64,000 nucleotides of DNA from Peteryoungia desertarenae (GTDB lineage: Bacteria > Pseudomonadota > Alphaproteobacteria > Rhizobiales > Rhizobiaceae): contig NZ_CP058350.1 of NCBI RefSeq assembly GCF_005860795.2, forward strand, positions 746,001 through 810,000, read 5' to 3'. Under the pieces are notes generated by a model that saw only the letters and a list, made by a program, of their open reading frames with translations, ran no database searches and was not told the origin of the DNA. Below, one piece after another: positions 36,520 through 47,547 of this stretch. How positions within the stretch are numbered: the first letter of the stretch is position 1; each line of letters opens with the position of its first letter. A program made the translations under genes and the position numbers.

Positions 36520-38265
36520 TTGTCGCTGATCCAAGTCTATCTAAAAGCGCTGAAATACCTGGCCGCCTATCGCCTGAGGGTCGCGTTGGTGGTAATCGCC
36601 AATGTCGTGCTTGCCGCGATCACAATCATCGAACCGATTCTCTTCGGTCGCATCATTGACGCCATTTCCGGCCAGCAGGATGCGACGGGGGTCCTTCTGG
36701 CATGGGCCTTCTTCGGTGTATTCAACACGATCGCCTATGTTCTCGTTGCGAGACAGGCCGATAGAATGGCGCATGGTCGCAGAGCCGACCTTCTGACCGA
36801 AAGCTTTGGCCGCATCATCTCCATGCCACTTAAATGGCATCATCAGCGCGGCACATCGAACGCTCTCCATACCTTGTTGCGCGCCGCCGAAACCCTCTTC
36901 GGTCTCTGGCTGGAATTCATGCGGACCCATCTGGCAACGGCAGTGGCGCTGACCCTTCTCGTGCCCACCGCCCTCTCCATGGATGTGCGCATGACAGCCG
37001 TTCTGGTCGTTCTGGCCGTTCTTTATGTGGTCATCGGACGAACGGTCATGAACCGCACGAAGGAAGGCCAGGCGTCTGTCGAGAAACACTACCATACGGT
37101 TTTCTCGCATGTCAGCGATTCCATCAGCAATGTCTCCGTGCTGCATAGCTACAATCGAATTGAGACGGAGACCCGAGCATTGCGCAAATACACGCAGGAT
37201 CTGCTTGCCGCCCAGTATCCGGTGCTAGACTGGTGGGCGATTGCCAGCGCCCTGAACCGTATTGCTTCTACTCTTTCCATGCTGATCATCCTCGTCATCG
37301 GAACTCTGCTCGTACAGGCCGGGGAATTGAGGGTTGGAGAGGTAATCGCCTTCACCGGCTTTGCGGGTCTGTTGATTTCGCGCCTCGACCAGATGATCGG
37401 CTTCGTCAATCAGATTTTTGAAGCCCGCTCGAAGCTTGAGGACTTCTACAACCTTGAGGACGCGGTACAGGAACGGGAAGAGGCACAGGGCGCGATCGAA
37501 CTCTCGGATGTGAAGGGCGATGTCGAGTTCTCCGGGGTCTCTTTCGATTTCGCCAACACGACACAGGGCGTGAAAGACATCTCCTTCAATGTCAAAGCCG
37601 GTCAGACAGTCGCGATCGTCGGCCCAACTGGGGCGGGCAAGACGACCCTGATCAACCTCTTGCAACGCGTCTACGAACCGCAGGCGGGTCGGATCCTCAT
37701 TGACGGCACGGACATAGCCTCAATCACCCGCCGGTCACTGCGCCATTCGATAGCGACGGTATTCCAGGACGCCGGCCTCCTCAATCGATCCATCAAGGAA
37801 AACATCGAATTCGGGCGGGAAGGTGCAAGTGACGAGGAAATCCTGCAGGCGGCGGAGGCAGCGGCAGCAACGGACTTCATCGAAAGCCGCCTTGCCGGCT
37901 ATGAAACTCTGGTCGGGGAACGAGGAAACCGGCTCTCAGGGGGCGAGCGTCAGCGCATTGCGATTGCTCGCGCAATCTTGAAAAACGCCCCGATCCTCGT
38001 CTTGGACGAAGCCACCAGCGCACTGGACGTAGAGACAGAAGCACGGGTCAAGGATGCCATTGACCGGCTTCGCCGAAACCGTACCACCTTCATTATCGCT
38101 CACAGGCTCTCCACGATCCGGGAGGCTGATCTCGTCGTTTTCCTAGATCATGGTCGCATTATTGAAATGGGCAATTACGACCAACTGAGCGCCATGGGTG
38201 GTCGTTTCACATCTCTTCTTCGCACGAGCGGCCTTCTGACCGAAGAAGCATCCGAAGCCCTTTGA
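36520..38265 (+). CDS. ndvA: beta-1,2-glucan export ABC transporter (ATPase-permease fusion)
   Basis: 581-aa half-transporter (NdvA/ChvA) moving cyclic beta-1,2-glucan to the periplasm. Six-helix membrane domain at ~15-310 and ATPase domain at ~340-575: Walker A GPTGAGKTT (368-376), signature LSGGERQR (from ~472), Walker B ILVLDEATSALD. QVYLKALKYLAAYR at the N-terminus is typical of the family. The start is TTG, with GAGGA eight bases upstream; the nearby ATG at 36508 is in another frame. It works with ndvB upstream in the window and is divergent from the LuxR-type regulator. Confidence 0.95.
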   Translation: MSLIQVYLKALKYLAAYRLRVALVVIANVVLAAITIIEPILFGRIIDAISGQQDATGVLLAWAFFGVFNTIAYVLVARQADRMAHGRRADLLTESFGRIISMPLKWHHQRGTSNALHTLLRAAETLFGLWLEFMRTHLATAVALTLLVPTALSMDVRMTAVLVVLAVLYVVIGRTVMNRTKEGQASVEKHYHTVFSHVSDSISNVSVLHSYNRIETETRALRKYTQDLLAAQYPVLDWWAIASALNRIASTLSMLIILVIGTLLVQAGELRVGEVIAFTGFAGLLISRLDQMIGFVNQIFEARSKLEDFYNLEDAVQEREEAQGAIELSDVKGDVEFSGVSFDFANTTQGVKDISFNVKAGQTVAIVGPTGAGKTTLINLLQRVYEPQAGRILIDGTDIASITRRSLRHSIATVFQDAGLLNRSIKENIEFGREGASDEEILQAAEAAAATDFIESRLAGYETLVGERGNRLSGGERQRIAIARAILKNAPILVLDEATSALDVETEARVKDAIDRLRRNRTTFIIAHRLSTIREADLVVFLDHGRIIEMGNYDQLSAMGGRFTSLLRTSGLLTEEASEAL

Positions 38266-38271
38266 GACGGC

Positions 38272-39816
38272 TCACAGCTCACCTGCCTCGAGATCCCGCA
38301 GGACAATTTTGGCATGCTTGCGGATGGCATCCTGCTTGAACGGGTCCATCCGCCGCCAGGTCGCATACATGTTGGACAGGCGCGGGTTGCGCGCCAGCTT
38401 CTCCGTATTGCGATCGAGGAAGTCCCAGTAGAGCGCGTTGAACGGACAGGCCTTCGGCCCGGTCGTCAGCTTGGGATCGTAGCGGCATCCGCCGCAGAAA
38501 TTGCTCATCCGGTCGATGTATTTGCCGCTCGCCGCATAGGGTTTGCTGGCCATGATCCCGCCGTCCCCATAAAGCGCCATGCCGAGCGTGTTCGGCAATT
38601 CGACCCATTCATAGGCGTCGGAATAAACCGCGAGATACCAGTCGCAGACCTCTGCCGGATCGATCCCGGCGAGCATCGCGAAGTTGCCGGTCACCATCAG
38701 CCGCTGGATGTGATGCGAATAGGCATGCTCGATCGTGTCCCCGATCGCCCCCCGCATGCAGGCCATGTCGGTCTTTGCCGTCCAGTACATCTGCGGCAGT
38801 GGGCGGGAGGCCGAGAGATGGTTTAAGTGCACATAATCAGGCATTTCCGTCCAGTAGATGCCGCGCACATATTCGCGCCAGCCGAGGATCTGCCGGATGA
38901 AGCCTTCGACGGCATTCAGCGGTGCGCGCCCCTCGAACCACGCGGCCTCCGCCCGGCGAATGACATCGATCGGCAGAAGGAGTCCGGCATTGATATAGGA
39001 GGAGATCAGGGAATGGTAGAGATAGGGCTCGCCCTTCACCATCGCGTCCTGATAGTCGCCGAAATTGGGCAGGATCTCGTCGATGAACTGCTGCAGCTCA
39101 ATCTGCGCCTGATCAGCGGTCACGGCAAAATGGAAGCTGTCGAGCGAGCCCATGTGACCGGCGAAGCGCTCTTCGACGAGTGCCAGCACGGATTTCGTGA
39201 TCTGGTCCTTCTTATGGCTGATCCGCTTTGGCCCTTTCAGACCCGCGGCGGGCGGCTTGCGGTTTTCGGCGTCGAAATTCCACTTGCCACCGACCGGCTC
39301 TTCGCCCTCCAGCAGCACCCGGTGCCGCCGGCGCATGTCACGATAGAAATACTCCATGCGCAGCTGCTTGCGGCCCTTCCGCCAGGTGCGGAAGTCCTCG
39401 ATCGAACAGAGAAAGCGATCGTCTTCGCGGATCTCGACGGGCACGCCGAGATCCGTTTCCCACCCCCGCATCTCCTCCGCCAGACGCCATTCCCCGCATT
39501 CCGTGATGATGACGGCGGAAGCGCCGCTCTCGGCAAGCGCGCGGGTAAGCTCACCTTTGAGGCTCTGTGTGTTCTCGGGATCATCCAGCGTCACATAGCG
39601 GACCTGGAACCCCTTCTCCCGCAATTCGTCTGCAAAGTGCCGCATGGCGGAGAAGAGAAAGGCGATCTTCTTCTTGTGATGCTTCACATAGGTCGCCTCG
39701 CTCATGACTTCCGCCATCAACACCAGCGAGGTTTTCGGATCAGCATCGGCAAGCGCAGACAGGGAATGGCTGAGCTGATCGCCGAGCACGAGATGGATGC
39801 GGATTGACTTCACCAT
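38272..39816 (-). CDS. phrB: FeS-containing bacterial cryptochrome/(6-4) photolyase
   Basis: 514-aa flavoprotein of the FeS-BCP group, close to Agrobacterium PhrB, which repairs (6-4) photoproducts with blue light using FAD, a ribolumazine antenna and a [4Fe-4S] cluster. The cluster cysteines are Cys353 (DMACMRG), Cys441 and Cys444 (FCGGCRYD) and Cys457 (ACPFN), the same spacing as in PhrB. FAD region: GFIRQILGWREYVRGIYW, HHIQRLMVTGNFAMLAGIDP. The N-terminus HLVLGDQLS is the photolyase antenna domain. The next gene overlaps its start by 7 bp, so expression is likely joint. Confidence 0.93.
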   Translation of the reverse strand: MVKSIRIHLVLGDQLSHSLSALADADPKTSLVLMAEVMSEATYVKHHKKKIAFLFSAMRHFADELREKGFQVRYVTLDDPENTQSLKGELTRALAESGASAVIITECGEWRLAEEMRGWETDLGVPVEIREDDRFLCSIEDFRTWRKGRKQLRMEYFYRDMRRRHRVLLEGEEPVGGKWNFDAENRKPPAAGLKGPKRISHKKDQITKSVLALVEERFAGHMGSLDSFHFAVTADQAQIELQQFIDEILPNFGDYQDAMVKGEPYLYHSLISSYINAGLLLPIDVIRRAEAAWFEGRAPLNAVEGFIRQILGWREYVRGIYWTEMPDYVHLNHLSASRPLPQMYWTAKTDMACMRGAIGDTIEHAYSHHIQRLMVTGNFAMLAGIDPAEVCDWYLAVYSDAYEWVELPNTLGMALYGDGGIMASKPYAASGKYIDRMSNFCGGCRYDPKLTTGPKACPFNALYWDFLDRNTEKLARNPRLSNMYATWRRMDPFKQDAIRKHAKIVLRDLEAGEL

Positions 39817-40526
39817 TCGATCGGCTGACCGTCATAGGCAAAGAAGCCACCGGTCTGTGCGGGCTCAAGGCGGTCCAGCACCGAGAGCATCATCGCAACG
39901 CTTTCGCCCGGCTGGGTCCGATCGTGGCCCTTGGAGAATCCGCCCGAAAAGCCGGTGTCGACCGTTCCGGGATGCAAGGCGACCACCACGCTTTTCGACC
40001 GGAGGCGGGCAATTTCGATGGCTGAGGTGCGAGTGATCTGGTTGAGCGCCGCCTTGGCGGATCGATAGGAGATCCAGCCACCAAGCTTGTTGTCGCCGAT
40101 CGAGCCGACCCGTGCCGACAGCGTGGCAAACACGCTCTTGCCCTCGTTGGTGAGCAGCGGCGCAAAGTGCTTCAGCGCCAGCGCCGGACCGATGGCGTTC
40201 AGCGCAAACTGCGCTGCCATCACATCCGCCTGAATCGCCTTGATCGTCTTTTCCGGACCATTGCCATTGATGACAAGCGCACCCGTCGCACAGAGGATGA
40301 GATCGAATTTCTGGCCCGCGTCCGACAACCGGGCTGCCGCAGCGCCGACAGAGGCATCATCGGTGATATCGAACCCGTCGCGGCTGCGCGACAACCCGGT
40401 CACACCACCACAGGCAGGATCGGCCTTGATGGCGGCAGCAAAGGCGCCGCCTATGCCTCCGCTCGCCCCGAGCACAAGCGCGCGGTAGCCGGGATTAAGG
40501 GATGTCATTCCGGAAAAGTCGGACAT
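39810..40526 (-). CDS. short-chain dehydrogenase (C-factor-like)
   Basis: 238-aa SDR. Cofactor loop GASGGIGGAF near residue 19, Tyr-x3-Lys in SYRSAKAAL near 155, LHPGTVDTGFSGGF near 185. The C-terminus GFFAYDGQPIEW is shared with CsgA/C-factor-type SDRs that often sit by photolyase genes. It overlaps the photolyase start by 7 bp on the same strand, which suggests light or UV-linked expression. The substrate is unknown. An ATG at codon 7 is an alternative start. Confidence 0.85.
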   Translation of the reverse strand: MSDFSGMTSLNPGYRALVLGASGGIGGAFAAAIKADPACGGVTGLSRSRDGFDITDDASVGAAAARLSDAGQKFDLILCATGALVINGNGPEKTIKAIQADVMAAQFALNAIGPALALKHFAPLLTNEGKSVFATLSARVGSIGDNKLGGWISYRSAKAALNQITRTSAIEIARLRSKSVVVALHPGTVDTGFSGGFSKGHDRTQPGESVAMMLSVLDRLEPAQTGGFFAYDGQPIEW

Positions 40527-40594
40527 CTGGATCTCCTACAGGTCTGTGCTACCCAATACGGCAGGCAGTCAAACCGGATCAGGCACAGATTGTC

Positions 40595-41401
40595 TCAGAG
40601 GCGCTCCACGGTCCCGCCAAAGGCCGGCATGTCGCCGGGATCGATGTCCATCAGCCGGCAGACGAGGCCGGCAATCTGGATCTGCTGCAGCAGGGCCGCT
40701 TTCTCGATTCGGAAGCCCACCGTGTAGAAGGGCACTTCCGTTTCCTCCGGTGTCGGCCCTGCATGATTGCCGTCGTCACCCATGCCATGATCGGCAGTCA
40801 CGATCACGCTGTAACCGGCCTCGACCCAAGCAGGCACATGCCTGGCAAGCAGATCGCCCTGCATCCGCGCCGCATTGCGATAACCGATGCTGCCACCACC
40901 ATGCTTGTGGCCGGCATCATCGACATTCATCGGGTGCAGCAGCAGAAAATCGGGCGATTTCGACCGGATAAGCCATTCGGCATCGGCAAAGAGATGGTTG
41001 TCGGGATAGGCATCGTCCCAGTAGAAGACGCCGTGAGTGATATCGCCTGTGCCATCGACGAGAATGCGGTCGCGATAGCGGTCGAACGGGCAGGACACAT
41101 AAAGCTCCGACACCCAGTGATAGGCGGCAGCAGCCGTCACGCCACCCTGCGCCCGGACCCGCGCGAAGAGATTGTTCCCGATCGAGCGGCGCACCACGCC
41201 ATTACTGACCACGCCGTGGTCCACGGGCTTTCGCCCGGTCAGCAAGGTTTCATAGAGCGGCCGCGACATGGCGGGCAGTTCGCAGGTCAGCTTGCGCACA
41301 TCGGCCCGGCCTGCCGCCACGAGACCTTCCATGTAGCCGAGACAGGAGCGGGCCACGTCGTAGCGCAGCCCGTCGAGAACGATCAGGATCACTTTGTTCA
41401 T
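40595..41401 (-). CDS. alkaline-phosphatase-superfamily phosphodiesterase / nucleotide pyrophosphatase
   Basis: 268-aa protein of the type I phosphodiesterase/NPP fold. LIVLDGLRYDVA near residue 5 gives the metal-binding Asp, MSRPLYETLLTGRKPVDHG the nucleophile region, and HPMNVDDAGHKHG and TADHGMGDDGNHAG the remaining Asp/His ligands. No signal peptide, so it acts in the cytoplasm. The start at codon 5 (41401) matches relatives beginning MNKVIL; 41413 is also open. The substrate is unknown. It lies between two SDR genes on the same strand with small gaps. Confidence 0.8.
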   Translation of the reverse strand: MNKVILIVLDGLRYDVARSCLGYMEGLVAAGRADVRKLTCELPAMSRPLYETLLTGRKPVDHGVVSNGVVRRSIGNNLFARVRAQGGVTAAAAYHWVSELYVSCPFDRYRDRILVDGTGDITHGVFYWDDAYPDNHLFADAEWLIRSKSPDFLLLHPMNVDDAGHKHGGGSIGYRNAARMQGDLLARHVPAWVEAGYSVIVTADHGMGDDGNHAGPTPEETEVPFYTVGFRIEKAALLQQIQIAGLVCRLMDIDPGDMPAFGGTVERL

Positions 41402-41443
41402 GGCGCGCACCATGCCACGCCGTGCGCCAAAGGCAAGGCCGTC

Positions 41444-42301
41444 TCAAATGATCGGCTTGCCGCCTGTGACAGCAATTGTTGCGCCCGAGACGTAGCTTGA
41501 GAGCGGATCGGCGAGCATCACATACGCGGTCTGCAATTCCGCCGGCTGGCCGGGGCGCTGCATCGGCACTTGTCTGCCGAAATTCTTCACGGAGTCCTCC
41601 GGCAGCGTGGACGGGATCAGGGGCGTCCATATCGGTCCCGGCGCGACAGCGTTGGCACGAATTCCCTTCCCGGCAAGCATCTGTGCCAGACCGGCAGTGA
41701 AATTCTGAATGGCACCTTTGGTCGTTGCATAATGAAGGAGCGATGGATTGGGACTATCCGAATTGATGGACGCCGTATTGATAATCGAACTGCCCGCTTT
41801 CATATGCGGAACGGCCGCCTTCACCAGATAGAACATGGCATGGATATTGACGCGGAAGGTCAGTTCCCATTCCGCATCGGATATCTCGGTAATCTCCTTG
41901 AAAGATGCCTGATGGGCGGCATTATTGACAAGGATGTCGACGCCACCGAATTCCCTGACTGCTGTATCGATGATTTCACGGCAATGATCTGCAGACTGGA
42001 TATCACCGGGCATCAGAATAGCACTTCGACCTTCCTTCTCAACCCAGTTCGCCGTTTCTTTTGCGTCTTCCTCCTCCTCAAGATAGGAAATGAGGATATC
42101 GGCACCTTCTCTTGCATAGGCAATCGCAACGGCACGACCGATACCGCTGTCCGCACCTGTGATGATCGCCTTGAGGCCCTGAAGCTTACCGGAACCCTTG
42201 TATGTCGTCTCACCATGGTCCGGTACGGGATTCATCTCCACTGTCATGCCCGGCATGGCAATCTTCTGCTGGTCGAAAGGGGGCACCGGATAGTCGGCCA
42301 T
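41444..42301 (-). CDS. SDR oxidoreductase of the general-stress type (YhdG/GS39-like)
   Basis: 285-aa short-chain dehydrogenase with the long N-terminal arm (PPFDQQKIAMPGMTVEMNPV, DHGETTYKGSGKLQGLKAI) of the stress-linked family found in Bacillus GS39 and E. coli YghA. TGADSGIGRAVA is the cofactor loop, NNAAHQ the active-site fold, Tyr-x3-Lys in HYATTKGA. The ATG at 42301 follows AGGAGATTGACC at proper spacing; the TTG at 42307 is too close. Expected to reduce aldehydes; substrate unknown. Family-wide, induced by osmotic or general stress. Confidence 0.87.
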   Translation of the reverse strand: MADYPVPPFDQQKIAMPGMTVEMNPVPDHGETTYKGSGKLQGLKAIITGADSGIGRAVAIAYAREGADILISYLEEEEDAKETANWVEKEGRSAILMPGDIQSADHCREIIDTAVREFGGVDILVNNAAHQASFKEITEISDAEWELTFRVNIHAMFYLVKAAVPHMKAGSSIINTASINSDSPNPSLLHYATTKGAIQNFTAGLAQMLAGKGIRANAVAPGPIWTPLIPSTLPEDSVKNFGRQVPMQRPGQPAELQTAYVMLADPLSSYVSGATIAVTGGKPII

Positions 42302-42379
42302 GGTCAATCTCCTGTTGAAACTGCCTGCCGAACAAAGACGAGCAAGAGAGGTTCCAGGAGATCACACACGGGCAAACGG

Positions 42380-42404
42380 AAAAGGGCCGGCAATGAGCCG
42401 GCCC
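42380..42404 (-). terminator. Terminator of the galactoside operon
   Basis: GGGCCGGC/GCCGGCCC stem with AATGA loop, AAAA on its left giving a U run on the leftward transcript, 28 bp past the beta-galactosidase stop. Confidence 0.85.
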
Positions 42405-42432
42405 CAGGTTTGACGGTCTGTTGGCAGGACGG

Positions 42433-44357
42433 CTACCAGATTGCCAGATTCTGTGGCTCCAGCACGCGACCACCGAGTCGTGGTGTGACACCTTCAGGCA
42501 GCGTCCAGTCCTCGGTTCCGTAGTTGAAGGCAAAGAAAAGGTCACCACGACGACGAATGCGGATGAAGTCGGGCACGCGCAGCGTCGCAACACCGGCCTT
42601 CTTGGTTGCCAGTTCCAGCACATCGCCCAGAAGGCCAGCATCGGCCCAGCAGGCGAGATAGAGAACATTGCCCTTCTCGGTGAGTGCCGGATCGCCGTTG
42701 TCGAAGGTCGCGAGCACTGAAGCCGAGGTTTCCAGATATTCGCGCCAGCGGATCGCATGCCCCGAAACCGCGCCGGAAACGCCATCCGAGAGACCCGGAC
42801 GCAGGGAGGAGACCTGAATGACCCGATTGCCCGTGAATGCGCCCAGCGGACCAGGCGGCAGGTTTTCCGGTATGCGGAAATTGCGGTCGCGCGAACCGGT
42901 GCGCGCACCGATCACGACGACACCCGTAGCCTTTTCAAGCTCGGCGCGTGCCGCTTCGGTCACTTCCGTCATGCAGGGCACGACAACCAGCGGATAGCCC
43001 TCGAGCGACGCGCCAGGACGGACGAAATCGACATTGAGGCCGAGATGGCGCAGCGCCTCGTACCAGCGGAAGCAGAGTTCCTCGTAGCGGAAATCCTTGC
43101 CCTGCGGCTGGATCATCGTCGACCAGTAGCTCTGATAGTCAAAGACCAGCGCGACAGGTGCCTGGCTCGTTTCGGGAAGCGCGCCGAGAGCCGCCAGCTC
43201 CTTGGAGACCTGCATCGCCTCCTTGCCGCCCGGCGACCATTCGTCGAGGCCAGGGAGGTTCAGGCCCGCATGCATCTGTTCCTGCGCAAACGGCGCCTGG
43301 CGCCAGCGAAAGTAACTCACGACGTCAGCGCCATGCGCCAGAGCTTCCCATGTCCACAGACGCACCATGCCGGGCTTCGGCACGGGGTTCCACGGCGCCC
43401 AGTTCACCGGACCCGGCTGCTGTTCCATCACCCAGAAGCGCCCCTTGCCGACGGCGCGGTAGAGATCGTGATGATAGGGCGCGATATCCGGATGCGAGGT
43501 CTCGGCCCAGCGATTGCGCTCCTCTTCCGCGAAGGGGAACTTCTCGACGAAGCCGATCGGATAGCTGTCCCAGGAGGCCAGATCGAGATTGTCGCCGACC
43601 TTGAAGTGGTCGAAGTCGGACACGAAGCCCATGAAGTTATGGGTGACCCAGCGACCGGGCGAATGCTTGCGGATGATCTCGCACTGCATCTTGTCATAGG
43701 CTGCGACCTGGTCGGAATGGAAGCGCCAGAAGTCGAGACGGGTCGCCGGGTTCGTCTCGGTCACCGTCAGGTTCGGCAGGGCGACGTCGTCGAAGCTCGA
43801 AAGCTCCATCGACCAGAAGACCGAACCCCAGGCTTCGTTGAGCTGGTCCGTTGACTGGTAACGCAGCCGCAGCCAGCGCTTGAAGCTCTTCAGATCTTCA
43901 GGACCCCAGGAAACCGTCGTGTCGTGGCAGCCATATTCATTGTCCGTCTGCCAGCCGACAATGCCGGGGTGCTCGCCATAGCGCTTGGCGACGATCTCGA
44001 CGATCCGCGCACTTTCCTTCCACCAGGTTTCCGATGAAAAGGTGTAGTGACGACGCGAACCGAAGCCGCGCGGGCGCCCCTGCTCGTCATAGGGAATGAT
44101 ATCGGGGCATTCGTCCACCAGCCACTTGGGCGGGGTGGCCGTCGGCGTGCCGAGCACGACCTTCAGGCCCGCTTGATGCAATACGTCAATCGCCCGATCG
44201 AGCCATTCGAAGGTGAAGCTGCCGCGCGAGGGCTCCAGACGAGACCAGGCAAACTCGCCGATACGCACGAAGGAAATGCCGAGTTCGCGCATCCGGCGCG
44301 CGTCGGTTTTCCACCGGCTTTCGTCCCAGTGTTCCGGATAGTAGCAGACGCCCAGCA

Positions 44358-44358
<1 letters not shown>
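42433..44358 (-). CDS. GH42 beta-galactosidase
   Basis: 641-aa cytoplasmic enzyme cleaving terminal beta-galactosides such as lactose or plant galactans. The N-terminal TIM barrel begins GVCYYPEHWD; acid/base Glu141 in DNEYGC, nucleophile Glu312 in VMEQQPG. The GH42 trimerisation domain (VALVFDYQSYW, FRYEELCFRWYEALRH) and the small C-terminal domain follow. It starts one base inside the ATPase stop (TAATG), last gene of the operon. Length and order match LacZ of the Agrobacterium lactose operon lacEFGZK. Confidence 0.93.
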
Positions 44359-45441
<1,083 letters not shown>

Positions 45442-45449
<8 letters not shown>

Positions 45450-47547
45450 GGGTCTTGCCTCCCTTGATCGGTTCCAGTTCGAGGAGAAGAGCGCTTTCGG
45501 GCGTCAGCATCGGCAGCGGCAGGCCGGAAAGTCCGGCACTGGAAAGCGCGAAGGTGACGGCACCGGAAAGCAGCGCTTTCTGGCCCTCGGAGATACGGAT
45601 GAATTGCGGTCCTGCCGGCAGCACGGTCTTGATCCGCCACTGGCCGCCAAACTGCGTCACGTGATCGGGCAGACGCAGAGGTGCTGGCTGTTCGCCCACC
45701 ATCTGCGGCCCCTGCGCGACGATCACCACGATTTTCTCGGCCGAAGCCGCACCCCAGACATAGCGACCGTCGAGCGGTTCCATGCGGAAACTGGCGCCGG
45801 GCGCATGGAAGAGATCGCGCAGCCGCTTGTAGGTCTCGATATAGACCTTGAGTTCGTCGCGTTCCTCATCGGTGAGTTCGAGCGGGTTCAGCTCCACGCC
45901 GAGATGATAGGCGATGGCGACGAGCGCCCGGAAGGCAATCGTGTGGCGGCGACCGGTCTGATGGTTCGGCGAGGCCGAGATATGGCTGCCAAGAATTTCC
46001 GGCGGCACGAAGACCGAAGCGCCGCGCTGGATTTCCAGCCGCTCCAGCGCATCCGTGCAATCGGACGTCCAGACGCGATGGGTGCGCTTCAAGGCGCCGT
46101 AATCGATACGTCCGCCACCGGAGGCGCAGCTTTCGATTTCGACATTGGGATGAGCGGCACGAATGCGGTCCATCAGCCCATAGACGGCACGGGTCTGGGC
46201 GGCAGTCTTCGCCTTGCCGTCGCGACCGGCCGCATGCGTCAGATCACGGTTCATGTCCCACTTGATGTAGGAGACGGCATGGTTCGACAGCACCGCATCG
46301 ATCTTGCCGAAGAGATAGTCGGAGACTTCGGGACGGGTCAGATCCAGCACCAGCTGGGTGCGCGATTCGAGGACCGGACGGCCCTCGATCGTCAGCGCCC
46401 AGTCGGGATGCGCCTTGTAGAGCTCCGAAACCGGGTTCACCATCTCAGGCTCGAACCAGATGCCGAACTGCATGCCAAGCCCGGTCACGTGATCCACCAG
46501 CGGCTTCAGGCCATCGGGATATTTGCGTGCATCGATATCCCAGTCGCCAAGGCTGGTCGTGTCGTTGTCACGCTTGCCGAACCAGCCGTCGTCGAGCACG
46601 AAGCGCTCGATGCCGAGTTCGGCAGCGGCTGTTGCCTGGGCTTTCAGCGAGTCCATCTGGTGGTCGAAGTAATTGCCTTCCCAGGTGTTCAGCGTCACCG
46701 GGCGCGGGCTCATCTTGCCGCCGGGCCATTGGGTCAGCTCGTCACGGACAAAGGCATGGAAGTCTTGGCTGTCGGCTCCGGCATAGGCGATCGGACTGTG
46801 ATAGCTTTCGCCCGGCGCAAGGATAATTTCGCCGGGTTCGAAGAGCTCGCCGAGATGCACCAGCCGCTGGCCGTCATCGGTGCGGTCGATCACCATCTGG
46901 TGGTTACCGCTGAAGCCAAGCGTCACGCCGAAGATCTGGGTCTCGCTTTCGATGAACAGCATCGGAAAGCGATCATGCGAGGTGCGCCCGCGCCGGCTTT
47001 CCTGGATCCAGGTGCCATTGCCGAGAAGCTCGCGCCGCGTCTGGAACTCGCGCCCCCAGATGCCGGTAAAGCTCATCACCTGCACATCGCCGGCCGGCGC
47101 CAGGAATGTCGCCGCCATGCAGCGATCAAGCTGATAATCCGCCTCGCCCAGATTGCTTAACGCCGTCGCCATCGAGATCAGGCCGGAGTCATGCGCGGTG
47201 AGCGTAATGGCGATGCCGAGCCTGGCGACCGAATCGACAGCTTTGAGCACCGTCTGATTGCCGTCACGAATGACCGTCCAGCCACCGAACTGCGCGACGA
47301 AATCGCGGCCCCCGCGGTGACCTGCAATCGCCGGCCAGCCGAAGAAGCCCATGCCGCCCGTCGGCAGCAGCACATTCGAGGGCACGGCGATGTCCATGCC
47401 GTTGACCCGGCTGGAGCGCTCGATCTCGAACAGGGGATCGGCTTCGACGGGTTCAGCGCCGAAGGACAGGATCTCCGGCATGCCAAGTTCCGGCAGGCGC
47501 AGGCTCAGCGCCAGCTGGCCCGAATCGATGATGACGATCTCACTCAT
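45442..47547 (-). CDS. GH36 alpha-galactosidase
   Basis: 701-aa enzyme that releases galactose from melibiose, raffinose and stachyose in the cytoplasm. N-terminal beta domain, then the catalytic barrel with nucleophile Asp431 in KWDMNRD and acid/base Asp496 in SDCTDALER; SCASGGGRIDYG between them is the GH36 signature. It starts inside the last codon of the permease gene (ATGA). The longer open frame to 47670 is out of frame with relatives. In the same operon as a beta-galactosidase, an uncommon combination. Confidence 0.92.
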
